39,502 nt of DNA from Deltaproteobacteria bacterium (GTDB taxonomy: Bacteria; Desulfobacterota; DSM-4660; Desulfatiglandales; Desulfatiglandaceae), in the NCBI GenBank assembly GCA_021737785.1, contig JAIPDI010000049.1, positions 1-39,502 on the forward strand, given 5' to 3'. Shown piece by piece: positions 9,113 to 16,007 of this stretch. The position numbers and the translations under genes are program-made. The notes under the pieces were generated by a model. That model worked only from the letters and a program-made list of their open reading frames with translations. It had not been told where the DNA came from and made no database searches. The stretch's first letter is position 1, and the number at the start of each line of letters is the position of its first letter.

Positions 9113-9207
9113 GGTACAAAATATGGTACCCGAAGTTATCTTTATATCTTAAGCGGTTACCTAAAAGATCCGTTTTTCGGGCAGGTATGGGTACAATAAA
9201 TTGGACT
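9113..9207 (+). promoter_or_regulatory. Enhancer-like region of sRNA cassette 1 (two dyads)
   Basis: Dyad 1 (9113-9130) reads GGTAC-AAAATATG-GTACC. Dyad 2 (9190-9207) reads GGTAC-AATAAATT-GGACT. Between them is a block conserved with cassette 2, TAAAAGATCCGTTTTTCGGGC in two parts (TAAAAGATCC 9162-9171 and GTTTTTCGGGC 9172-9182). The dyad centres lie about 210 and 133 bp upstream of the predicted transcription start, a normal distance for enhancer-binding proteins of the NtrC family. Confidence 0.65.
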
Positions 9208-9305
9208 TTGTGAGAAAGCCGTCGAAGGCCGGCCCATCCTCTGGATCAATAAAATACCGATTAAAAACAGATGCTTGCAAATACGTTGCCTGAAGCGGAC
9301 TGTTT

Positions 9306-9322
9306 TGGCAAGCCTCTTGCAG
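9306..9322 (+). promoter_or_regulatory. Sigma-54 promoter of sRNA 1
   Basis: The core TTGGCAAGCCTCTTGCAG (9305-9322) has GG at 9307-9308 and GC at 9319-9320, separated by exactly 10 bases. This is the -24/-12 hallmark, matching the TTGGCAC-N5-TTGCA consensus with one change. The predicted start is near G9332. The sequence is identical in cassette 2. Confidence 0.8.
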
Positions 9323-9331
9323 TATCAATAA

Positions 9332-9404
9332 GGCAAATAGCAATACTCAATTACTCTTTCCTCCTAAGTAAAACCGACCTCGCCTTGCGGGGTCGGTTTT
9401 TTTT
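9332..9404 (+). ncRNA. Predicted sigma-54-dependent small RNA 1
   Basis: About 73 nt from the predicted start to the end of the T run. The 5' part (GGCAAATAGCAATACTCAA) looks unstructured. A 5-bp hairpin, TTACT/AGTAA, has an 11-base loop CTTTCCTCCTA exposing CCTCCT, complementary to Shine-Dalgarno sequences. The terminator hairpin (9373-9397) follows directly. It is nearly identical to sRNA 2 at 9784. No matching known RNA family is recognised. Likely a trans-acting, translation-blocking sRNA; that role is inference. Confidence 0.7.
9373..9404 (+). terminator. Intrinsic terminator of sRNA 1
   Basis: The 11-bp stem pairs ACCGACCTCGC (9373-9383) with GCGGGGTCGGT (9387-9397), with a CTT loop and one T-G wobble. 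Eight T follow or overlap (9397-9404). Confidence 0.93.
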
Positions 9405-9565
9405 GGCCTTCCGGATCCGAGCACGGCCGGTCAAGGGAGTGCCACATCGCAAGATAGAATGTTTTGAGGGTCCGGTGCGCAAGCTCCCGTCCATTGCGGG
9501 GAGGATCGGGATGTGGACCACGCCTCATCCACACCGGATGCAAGAGTACAAAAACACGCTTTAGC

Positions 9566-9660
9566 GGTAAAAAATATGGTACCCGAATATATCATAGAAT
9601 TTCGGGAGGTTATTTAAAAGATCCGTTTTTCGGGCGTGAATGGGTACAATAAATTGGACT
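9566..9660 (+). promoter_or_regulatory. Enhancer-like region of sRNA cassette 2 (two dyads)
   Basis: Dyad 1 (9566-9583) reads GGTAA-AAAATATG-GTACC. Dyad 2 (9643-9660) is identical to that of cassette 1. The distance between dyad centres is 77 bp in both cassettes. The middle conserved block (9615-9635) is also at the same offset. Confidence 0.65.
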
Positions 9661-9757
9661 TTTGAGGAGTATCAGCGGGAAGCGCACATCCGGCAAGACA
9701 AACAGATATCCTTAAAAAACAGAAGGTTATAGATGAGTCGCCAGAAGCGGGATGTTT

Positions 9758-9774
9758 TGGCAAGCCTCTTGCAG
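9758..9774 (+). promoter_or_regulatory. Sigma-54 promoter of sRNA 2
   Basis: GG at 9759-9760 and GC at 9771-9772 are separated by 10 bases, in the same TTGGCAAGCCTCTTGCAG core (9757-9774) as cassette 1. The predicted start is near G9784. Confidence 0.8.
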
Positions 9775-9783
9775 TATCGATAA

Positions 9784-9855
9784 GGCAAATAGTAAAACTC
9801 AATTACTCTTTCCTCCTAAGTAAACCAGCCCTGCCTTGCGGGGCTGGTTTTTTTT
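9784..9855 (+). ncRNA. Predicted sigma-54-dependent small RNA 2
   Basis: About 72 nt, the second copy of the sRNA. The hairpin TTACT/AGTAA with the CTTTCCTCCTA loop is unchanged. Differences from copy 1 are confined to a few 5' bases and to compensated positions in the terminator stem. It lies just upstream of the 3' end of convergent era. Confidence 0.7.
9824..9855 (+). terminator. Intrinsic terminator of sRNA 2
   Basis: ACCAGCCCTGC (9824-9834) pairs with GCGGGGCTGGT (9838-9848), loop CTT, with T9848-9855. Compared with copy 1, pairs G9376-C9394 and A9377-T9393 become A9827-T9845 and G9828-C9844, so pairing is kept. Read in reverse, the same stem could also stop era transcripts, though only three T follow there. 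Confidence 0.93.
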
Positions 9856-9892
9856 GGGGCAATTCCTCACGCCTTGCGCCTTATCCCTACAT

Positions 9893-10777
9893 TCAATACC
9901 CTAACCGCCTCAATGCCCGCGTATCCCGGGACCAGTTTTTTTCCACCCTCACCGTCAGATCTAAATAGACCCGCAGCCCAAAGATCTTTTCCAGGTCCAG
10001 CCGGGCGGATCGCCCGATCGCCTGGATCATCTTCCCTCTCCGGCCGATGAAAATCCCCTTTTGAGAATCCGTCTCCACGTGAATCCGGGCTGAAATCATC
10101 AACACCCCCTTCTTTGGCATGTCATCGATCTTCTCCACGGTCACCGCGGATGCATAGGGCAATTCCTGCCGCAACTGAAGATAGATCTTTTCCCGGATCA
10201 CCTCTGATATCAAGAAGTTCTCCGGCTGATCGGACGCCATATCCTCCGGGAAAAACTGGGGTCCGGGTCTTAATCGGGACCTCAGTTCATTCATGAGGAG
10301 ATCCACATTGTCGCCCTTCAAGGCGGAGATGGGGATGATCGCATCAAAGGGATATCTCTTTCCGTAGTCTGCCATCAGGGGGAGGAGCATTTCCTTGGGT
10401 CCCTTATCGATCTTGTTGATGAGGAGAAGACACGGCCTCTTCATCCCCTGCAAGTTCTTCAGGATGGGTGAGACCGCGGCCCCCTCCATCTCGCCCAGCT
10501 GGATCATCACCAGGAGGATGTCCACCTCCTGAAAAACCGCAAGGGCAGACGCCACCATGCTCTTGTGGAGCGGGGTCCGGGTCCGGTGAATCCCGGGCGT
10601 ATCAATGAACACCATCTGAACTCCCGCCTCATTATGGATGCCGAGGATGCGGTTCCGCGTGGTCTGGGGCTTGGGCGACACTATCGTCACCTTCCTCCCC
10701 AGAATACGATTGAGGAGCGTGGATTTGCCCACGTTCGGGGGGCCGATGATCCCGATATAACCGGACGAAAACGTCAT
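9893..10777 (-). CDS. era: GTPase Era
   Basis: 294 residues, the usual Era length. It binds 16S rRNA and assists 30S subunit maturation. The G domain shows G1 GPPNVGKS (11-18), a switch I Thr region (KPQTTRNRILGI), G3 DTPG in IDTPGIHRT, and G4 NKID. The C-terminal KH domain contains IFIGRRGKMIQAIGRSARLDLEKIFG, with the GxxG-type RNA-binding loop, and ends in VRVEKNWSRDTRALRRLGY. The start ATG overlaps the stop of the upstream radical SAM gene (shared bases 10774-10777), so translation is probably coupled. It is the last gene of the rnc-rSAM-era cluster and converges on sRNA 2. Confidence 0.97.
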   Translation of the reverse strand: MTFSSGYIGIIGPPNVGKSTLLNRILGRKVTIVSPKPQTTRNRILGIHNEAGVQMVFIDTPGIHRTRTPLHKSMVASALAVFQEVDILLVMIQLGEMEGAAVSPILKNLQGMKRPCLLLINKIDKGPKEMLLPLMADYGKRYPFDAIIPISALKGDNVDLLMNELRSRLRPGPQFFPEDMASDQPENFLISEVIREKIYLQLRQELPYASAVTVEKIDDMPKKGVLMISARIHVETDSQKGIFIGRRGKMIQAIGRSARLDLEKIFGLRVYLDLTVRVEKNWSRDTRALRRLGY

Positions 10778-11793
10778 ATGACCTCCACCCTGACCCTTCC
10801 TTCGGCGACCGTCTCATCGGCGGCGATCCCGACGATTGTTGCCCCGGTCTTGTCTTCGATCGATCGGATCCCAAGATTGCCATGGCCTCTCACGAGCGGG
10901 ATCTCCGGAGCGGGTGCAAATATCCTGATTTTTCCGGCTGTTCCCCGGATGGGCAGATCCGCTTCAATGGCCTTATGATGAATGGCCGAACGGACCAGAA
11001 ATCCAAAGGCGGGGTGCCAGGGACCTGCCACAATCCGCCCTGGCTCAAGGAGCGACGGGGAACTCATGAGGCCGATCCGAATCACCGGGATCCCGTTCTC
11101 TTCCAGGCGGATCGTCCCGGTGACGCAACGGTAAACAGCCTCATGGAGCGTCAACGGCCGGTAGGTCCCGGCCTCGTACATCCGCGCAAGCCCTGTTCCT
11201 GCAATGACTATCGCGGGATAGAGCCGGACCATGTCGGGGTCCAGGGAGATGACCGCTTTGACGGTGGCGCAGAAGGTCTCTCTGGAATCTCCCGGCAGCC
11301 CCGGCATCAACTGGATCCCCACCTTGAACCCCTCCCGCCTCAACAGCCGGACCGCCCCTGTCACATCTTCTGCCGAGTGTCCCCTTCGGGCCATGGCGAG
11401 GACCCGGTCATCCATCGACTGGACGCCCAATTCGACCGTCTTCACATGCCGGGCCTTCAGGATGCCCAGGCCATCCTCGTCCACGAAATCGGGCCGGGTG
11501 GAGACCCTGACGCCGCTGATCAGCCCTTTTTCGATGTACGGGCCTACCGCCTGCAGAAGCCGTTTCATCTGCGCAACAGGAAGCCCTGTAAAGGTCCCTC
11601 CGTAAAAGGCCACCTCCGGATTCCGATCCGGATCAAAGGTCCTGGAATGAACGGCCTGATCCAGTACCCCCCTGACGTAATCGCCGTCCACCACCCGGGC
11701 CGCCTGGGCGGTTATCCTTTCCTGATCGCAGAAGATACAGCGATGCGGGCATCCGGTGTGCGGAATAAAGATCGGGATGATCAGCGGTTTCAC
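10774..11793 (-). CDS. Elp3-like radical SAM protein
   Basis: 339 residues starting MKPLIIPIFIPHTGCPHRCIFCDQ, where CxxxCxxC (C15, C19, C22) binds the 4Fe-4S cluster. Further core motifs are VAFYGGTFTGLP, GVRVSTRPDFVDEDGL, VKTVELGVQSMDDRVLAMARRGHS and VGIQLMPGLPGDSRETF, typical of the Elp3/HemN-like radical SAM branch. There is no C-terminal GNAT domain, so it is not a full Elp3. About 70 C-terminal residues are unassigned. It lies between rnc and era, overlapping era by 4 bases. The location suggests a role near RNA or ribosome modification, but the substrate is unknown. Confidence 0.88.
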   Translation of the reverse strand: MKPLIIPIFIPHTGCPHRCIFCDQERITAQAARVVDGDYVRGVLDQAVHSRTFDPDRNPEVAFYGGTFTGLPVAQMKRLLQAVGPYIEKGLISGVRVSTRPDFVDEDGLGILKARHVKTVELGVQSMDDRVLAMARRGHSAEDVTGAVRLLRREGFKVGIQLMPGLPGDSRETFCATVKAVISLDPDMVRLYPAIVIAGTGLARMYEAGTYRPLTLHEAVYRCVTGTIRLEENGIPVIRIGLMSSPSLLEPGRIVAGPWHPAFGFLVRSAIHHKAIEADLPIRGTAGKIRIFAPAPEIPLVRGHGNLGIRSIEDKTGATIVGIAADETVAEGRVRVEVI

Positions 11794-11915
11794 CTTTTTA
11801 ATACCTGAGCCGGATAAACAGGGATTACGAATTTAGCATCTCTGGTGGTAACTTCTCTGCACCACGCGGAGAAGCTGGCGGCCTTATCAGTCATCGCACG
11901 CGGGGGGATGGATGT

Positions 11916-12653
11916 TCATTTTTGAAGCGCTCGCTCCTTTAGAACGAACAAGGCCTGCCGCGCCGCGTTCTGCTCGGCCTCCTTCTTGCTTCTTCCTTCA
12001 CCCTCTGTCAGGGGTTTTCCCATCAAACTCAAGGAGACAAGAAACGACCTGTCATGGGCCGGACCTGTCTCCTGGATGAGCCGGTATCTGGGGAGCGTCT
12101 TGCAGGTCTGCTGGGTATATTCCTGAAGCAGACTCTTGAAATCATGGACCCGTTCCCTGCTCGCCACCCGCTCCAACAGGGGTGAAAAGAGCTCCTCTAT
12201 CATCCTCTGTGCCCGGTCGAACCCTCCATCCAGATAGACAGCCCCGATGAGGGCCTCAGTGGTATCGGCGAGGATGGAAGGCTTCTCCCTGCCGAGGGTC
12301 TGTTCTTCACCCTTGCCCAAAAGGAGATAATCTCCCAATCCGAGGCCCTGCGCAACCTCGTAAAGGCCGGCTTCATCCACCAGCATGGCCCTGAACTTGG
12401 ACAGCTCTCCTTCTCTGGCATCTTCAAAATGGCGCATCAGGAGATGGCTGACGGCCAGATCCAGCACGGCATCTCCCAAAAACTCCAGCCGTTCGTTATC
12501 CTCCAGTCCCGGCCACACCTGCTCATTCACATAGGAGGCATGGCAGAACGCCCGGACGAGCAGCTCAGGGGCGTGGAAGGTGTACCCCAACCGCTCCTCA
12601 AGGCGTCTGAATCCTGTTTCCAGAAACAATGATTCTACTCTCTCTTTCTTCAT
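11916..12653 (-). CDS. rnc: Ribonuclease III
   Basis: 245 residues. It cleaves double-stranded RNA in rRNA and mRNA processing. The nuclease domain has the signature NERLEFLGDAVLDL (53-66), the second acidic cluster DTTEALIGAVYLDGG, and the helix RAMLVDEAGLYEVAQ. The double-stranded RNA-binding domain follows (about 165-240: DFKSLLQEYTQQ, then SLMGKPLTEGEGRSKKEAEQNAARQAL). Start taken at ATG 12651-12653, preceded by AGGGG; an in-frame TTG lies 5 codons upstream. It is first of the rnc-rSAM-era group, 122 bases upstream of the radical SAM gene. Confidence 0.97.
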   Translation of the reverse strand: MKKERVESLFLETGFRRLEERLGYTFHAPELLVRAFCHASYVNEQVWPGLEDNERLEFLGDAVLDLAVSHLLMRHFEDAREGELSKFRAMLVDEAGLYEVAQGLGLGDYLLLGKGEEQTLGREKPSILADTTEALIGAVYLDGGFDRAQRMIEELFSPLLERVASRERVHDFKSLLQEYTQQTCKTLPRYRLIQETGPAHDRSFLVSLSLMGKPLTEGEGRSKKEAEQNAARQALFVLKERALQK

Positions 12654-12777
12654 CCCCTGGCTTCTCAATCAAATTTGATCACCAATTCCATTCCATTGCT
12701 GTGGAAAAACCGATGCCGAAGTTTATAATAATCCGCTTCCCTTTTTCAAGTTCAGAAAGTCCCGGGTAAGATTTGCG

Positions 12778-12806
12778 TTCAAAAGGCCCGGCATCTCTGA
12801 TATAGT
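12778..12806 (+). promoter_or_regulatory. Predicted promoter for the 12932-17077 operon
   Basis: TTCAAA (12778-12783) and TATAGT (12801-12806) are spaced by 17 bases. Transcription would begin about 120 bases before the first gene. Confidence 0.4.
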
Positions 12807-12931
12807 GGCACACCATAGTGTCCTGCTGAACAAGACGACAGGGGTCATCTTCCCGCATCGGCCATAGATGCGGGCGCTGCCTATCCCGGCCCCCCTGACC
12901 CTCTGACTCAGAACCAAGGAGACCCGCTCCC

Positions 12932-13789
12932 ATGACATCCCGATCTCTTCAGCAATCCGGCATCTTGCTGCTCCTCTTCTCGTCTCTCTTTCTGAGCAGC
13001 ACCCCGGCAACGGCCGCAGATATCCTCAAGATAGAGACAGAAACGACCGTAGAGGTGTCGGCCGATCGGGTCACGGCCGGCATTACCTTTACCAACAGGG
13101 GGACGGCCCCGGCTCACAACCTCCAGGTTCACCTGACCGCCCTCGGCCGAACCGATGCCTCGCCGGTGGTGGCGCGCCTCGACCCCGGGCAGTCAGAACG
13201 GGCCTTCTTTGAAAGGGAGATCAAAGGGAAAGGAAATGGACGATACCCCTTAACCGTGCGGGTGGATTTTCACGACGCCAACCAGTATCCATTTTCAGCC
13301 TTGTCAGGGATGACCTTCCATATCGGCGAGGCGGTCAACCCTGACCTGGCGGCCCTGGCCCGTGACATGACCCTCGACAAGGGCGGGAGGCTCCGGTTCG
13401 ACATCAAGAACCTGGGAATTAACCCGCAAAAAATCATCGCCACCCTGGTCCTTCCCAAGGAATTTTCGTCACCTGAATCCAAGCACGTCTTTGAGATCGA
13501 TCCTCGGTCCGAAAAGATCGTGGACTTCGAGATCCGCAATTTCTCCGCCCTCCCCAGGGCCGCGTATCCCGTCTTCTGCTATTTTGAATACAATTCCGGG
13601 GGGGTCCACCATACAATCCTTGCCAGATCCCTGGTGACCGTTGCCGGGGATGAAAATCTGTTCCGCAGATTCCGGTGGGCCTGGATCACCCTGGCCGGCA
13701 TCCTTGCCGTACTCCTCGTCTTTGTCCTGATCAAGGAACGCCGGAAGAAATCCCCAATTCCTAAATCCCTGAATTCGCATAGTCAATGA
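12932..13789 (+). CDS. Exported, membrane-anchored protein with NEW3/CARDB-like domains
   Basis: 285 residues. A Sec signal peptide (about 1-30, hydrophobic ILLLLFSSLFLSSTPATAA) is followed by two beta-rich segments. The first (33-130) resembles CARDB/NEW3 folds (VSADRVTAGITFTNRGTAPAHNLQVHL). The second is similar (150-245, GRLRFDIKNLGINPQKIIATLVLPKEF). A C-terminal membrane helix (about 250-270, WITLAGILAVLLVFVLI) ends in a basic ERRKK tail, so most of the protein faces the periplasm. AAGGAG lies 10 bases before the ATG. It is the first gene of a four-gene operon, overlapping the next gene by ATGA. Its function is not recognised; a periplasmic partner for envelope glycan or lipid work is plausible. 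Confidence 0.82.
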   Translation: MTSRSLQQSGILLLLFSSLFLSSTPATAADILKIETETTVEVSADRVTAGITFTNRGTAPAHNLQVHLTALGRTDASPVVARLDPGQSERAFFEREIKGKGNGRYPLTVRVDFHDANQYPFSALSGMTFHIGEAVNPDLAALARDMTLDKGGRLRFDIKNLGINPQKIIATLVLPKEFSSPESKHVFEIDPRSEKIVDFEIRNFSALPRAAYPVFCYFEYNSGGVHHTILARSLVTVAGDENLFRRFRWAWITLAGILAVLLVFVLIKERRKKSPIPKSLNSHSQ

Positions 13790-14634
13790 AACTCATTTTC
13801 CATGGCGATGATTTTGGATTGACCTCGGGGGTCAACAGGGGAATCATCCGCTCGTTCAGGGAGGGGCTCCTGACCAGCACCTCGATGATTGCGGCCGGGG
13901 AGGCCGCACAGGAAGCCATTTCGCTGGTCAAAGACACCCCGGGATTGGATATGGGCGTGCATCTGACCCTCTGCGATGAACGGCCCGTGCTCCGCCCTCG
14001 ACACCTTTCTTCGATCATCCCTTCGGGCGGTCGCTTTCCTTCCAGGATCCATCTCCTGAAAACGATCCTCTTCAGGCGGATAGATTACCGCGAGGTGGAG
14101 GCCGAATGGCGCGCCCAGGTGGAAACGGTCCTGAATGCAGGCATCCGGATCAGCCACCTGGACAGCCACCAGTTTGTCCATCTCTTTCCCGGGCTTATAG
14201 GGGTGTGCCTTAGAATAATCAGGACCTATGACATCCCCTTTGTCAGGGGGATCATGGTTGACCCGGCATCCCTCAAGTCGGGGCTCAGAAGGCTCATCCA
14301 GTGGGCCGGTCTCGCCGGATGGTCCCGGCTTTACGCCTCCCGGGTGCTGGCGCCCCCTGTCAAGATCATCCCATCGATGGGATTCCTGTCGGCAGGCGGC
14401 AGGTTGACCCGGGCCGCGCTCCTCCATACCCTGACACGGCTTCAGGCCAACTTATCCGCGCCCACAATGGAAATCATTCTTCATCCCGGAACCGGCGACG
14501 CCCATACGATTCATACCTATTGTCACTGGGGGTATGACTGGAAAAAGGACCTGGACCTGCTTACCGACGGCGCACTCAAACAAGACCTGGCCCGGCAAGG
14601 CATGCAACTCACCTCCTTCGGGAAAGAGCGATGA
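13786..14634 (+). CDS. YdjC/ChbG-family carbohydrate deacetylase
   Basis: 282 residues. Family hallmarks are MKLIFHGDDFGLTSGVNRGI (metal-binding D8, D9), GVHLTLCDERPVL (His ligand) and ISHLDSHQFVHLFP (His cluster). YdjC-type enzymes remove N-acetyl groups from amino sugars. HpnK of hopanoid synthesis belongs to the same family and is likewise paired with a B12 radical SAM enzyme (HpnJ), as here. No squalene-hopene cyclase is visible, so that identity is not claimed. The start overlaps the upstream stop and the end overlaps the next start (ATGA in both), indicating a coupled operon. Confidence 0.88.
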   Translation: MKLIFHGDDFGLTSGVNRGIIRSFREGLLTSTSMIAAGEAAQEAISLVKDTPGLDMGVHLTLCDERPVLRPRHLSSIIPSGGRFPSRIHLLKTILFRRIDYREVEAEWRAQVETVLNAGIRISHLDSHQFVHLFPGLIGVCLRIIRTYDIPFVRGIMVDPASLKSGLRRLIQWAGLAGWSRLYASRVLAPPVKIIPSMGFLSAGGRLTRAALLHTLTRLQANLSAPTMEIILHPGTGDAHTIHTYCHWGYDWKKDLDLLTDGALKQDLARQGMQLTSFGKER

Positions 14635-16007
14635 CGCACCCGGAAACCATACTCCTCATCAATCCCGACTGGACCGGGATCCAGACACAGAAGCAGCCCC
14701 AGTTCAAGCGGATCTGGCAGCCCCTCGACCTGGCCATAGCCGCCGCCATGCTCGAACAGGAGGGCTATTCCGTCCGGATCCTGGATAATAATATCGAGCA
14801 CCTCTCGCCACAGGCCATCGGCCGACGGGCAGACCAATGCCAAAAGGTGTTTGTCACCTCCACCCCCTATGACCGATGGCAGTGTCCCGCTCTGGACATC
14901 GGGTTTTTCTTCCGCACCATCGAGCGGATTCCCAGGGAACGGCTCTATATTATGGGCGCCCACGTGACGGAAAGACCGGAGGCCGTCCTCAGGCAAAGCC
15001 GGGCCCGCCTGGCCATTCTGGGCGAACCGGAACAGACCGTTTTAGAGCTGGCCCGGCAGGACGGCTCCCCGGATATCCCTTCCGGCATCCCCGGCATCGC
15101 TTGGCTGGAGGGCGACCGGCTGGTCTGTTCAGCCCCCAGAGGGTTCATCCACGACCTGGATCGCCTCCCCTATCCGGCCTACCACCTCCTGAATATGGAC
15201 CGATACCACTATGCGTTTCTGGGGGGCAACTTTGCCATTCTGGAAGGGTCAAGGGGATGCCCCCACAGGTGCAGTTTCTGCTACCTCGGGATGTACGGAC
15301 ATCGCTTCAGACAAAAAAGCCTCGACCGTCTCGTGAGCGAAACGGTCTATGTCAGGGATCGATTTCACGTCACAAACATCTACTTCATGGACCTTGAATT
15401 TGCCCTCAACCGGGGTTTCGTCCGGTCATTCTGCCGGGCCCTCATCCGGCACAACCTGGGCATCCGGTGGTGCTGCCAGACGCGGGTGACCGATGTGGAC
15501 GACGATCTCTTAAAATTGATGAGACAGGCCGGATGTCGCCTCATTCATTTCGGCGTGGAGGCAGGGAGTCCCCGCATCCTCAGCCGGACCGGAAAGGGGA
15601 TCCGGGTATCGGACTGCCTAAAGGCCGTTTCGCTGGCCCGCAAGAACAGGATACGGACCGCCCTCTTCATGAATTTCGGGTTCCCGGACGAGACCCCGAC
15701 CGACATGGCGTCCACCACCCGTCTGGCTGTACGGCTCGATCCCGATTATGTCGCCTTTCATCTGATCGTCCCCTTTCCAGGAACCCGGCTCGCCGAGCAG
15801 ATCCAGCTCGATCCTGAGACCTTTCCCGCCCATCTCTACCCCCATTACAACTTTGTCCATCACGACCTCCGGACATTGAAATCCGTGCTGAGAAGGGCCT
15901 ATCTGCGGTTTTATCTCCGGCCGTCCTATCTGATACGGTCCATAAAGGATCATACCCTCCCCGGATTCGATCAGGGGAGGCTGTTTCTGAGGCTGTTGAA
16001 GGGATGA
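14631..16007 (+). CDS. B12-binding-type radical SAM protein
   Basis: 458 residues. The N-terminal 150 residues have a B12-binding-like Rossmann layout (ILLINPDWTGI, LAIAAAMLEQEGYSVRILDNNIEHLS, LYIMGAHVTERPE, LAILGEPEQTVLEL). There is no obvious DxHxxG cobalamin-His motif, so base-off or absent B12 is possible. The radical SAM core has GSRGCPHRCSFC (CxxxCxxC), FMDLEFALN, RWCCQTRVTDVDDDLLKLM, IHFGVEAGSPRIL and FGFPDETPTD. It is similar in layout to BchE/HpnJ-type enzymes acting on complex lipids or tetrapyrroles. It is coupled by ATGA overlaps to the deacetylase upstream and the acetyltransferase downstream. Substrate unknown. Confidence 0.87.
   Translation: MTHPETILLINPDWTGIQTQKQPQFKRIWQPLDLAIAAAMLEQEGYSVRILDNNIEHLSPQAIGRRADQCQKVFVTSTPYDRWQCPALDIGFFFRTIERIPRERLYIMGAHVTERPEAVLRQSRARLAILGEPEQTVLELARQDGSPDIPSGIPGIAWLEGDRLVCSAPRGFIHDLDRLPYPAYHLLNMDRYHYAFLGGNFAILEGSRGCPHRCSFCYLGMYGHRFRQKSLDRLVSETVYVRDRFHVTNIYFMDLEFALNRGFVRSFCRALIRHNLGIRWCCQTRVTDVDDDLLKLMRQAGCRLIHFGVEAGSPRILSRTGKGIRVSDCLKAVSLARKNRIRTALFMNFGFPDETPTDMASTTRLAVRLDPDYVAFHLIVPFPGTRLAEQIQLDPETFPAHLYPHYNFVHHDLRTLKSVLRRAYLRFYLRPSYLIRSIKDHTLPGFDQGRLFLRLLKG

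Noticed and set aside
9161-9802. Minus-strand small open frames in both sRNA cassettes sharing a KSNLLYP-PEKRIF-like end and an AGGAGG-like site
   Set aside because: The shared residues come only from the conserved enhancer and promoter blocks. The two frames differ elsewhere, use TTG starts and contain the promoter and terminator structures on the opposite strand. A noncoding reading explains the conservation better.
12797-12822. Sigma-54 promoter around TGGCAC near 12808
   Set aside because: The -12 GC is not at the required 10-base distance from GG, and a -10-like TATAGT with a spaced -35 explains the site better.
13786-16007. Hopanoid genes hpnK and hpnJ
   Set aside because: Only family-level similarity is seen. 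The radical SAM N-terminus is unlike HpnJ as I know it, and no cyclase, HpnI or other hopanoid gene is nearby.
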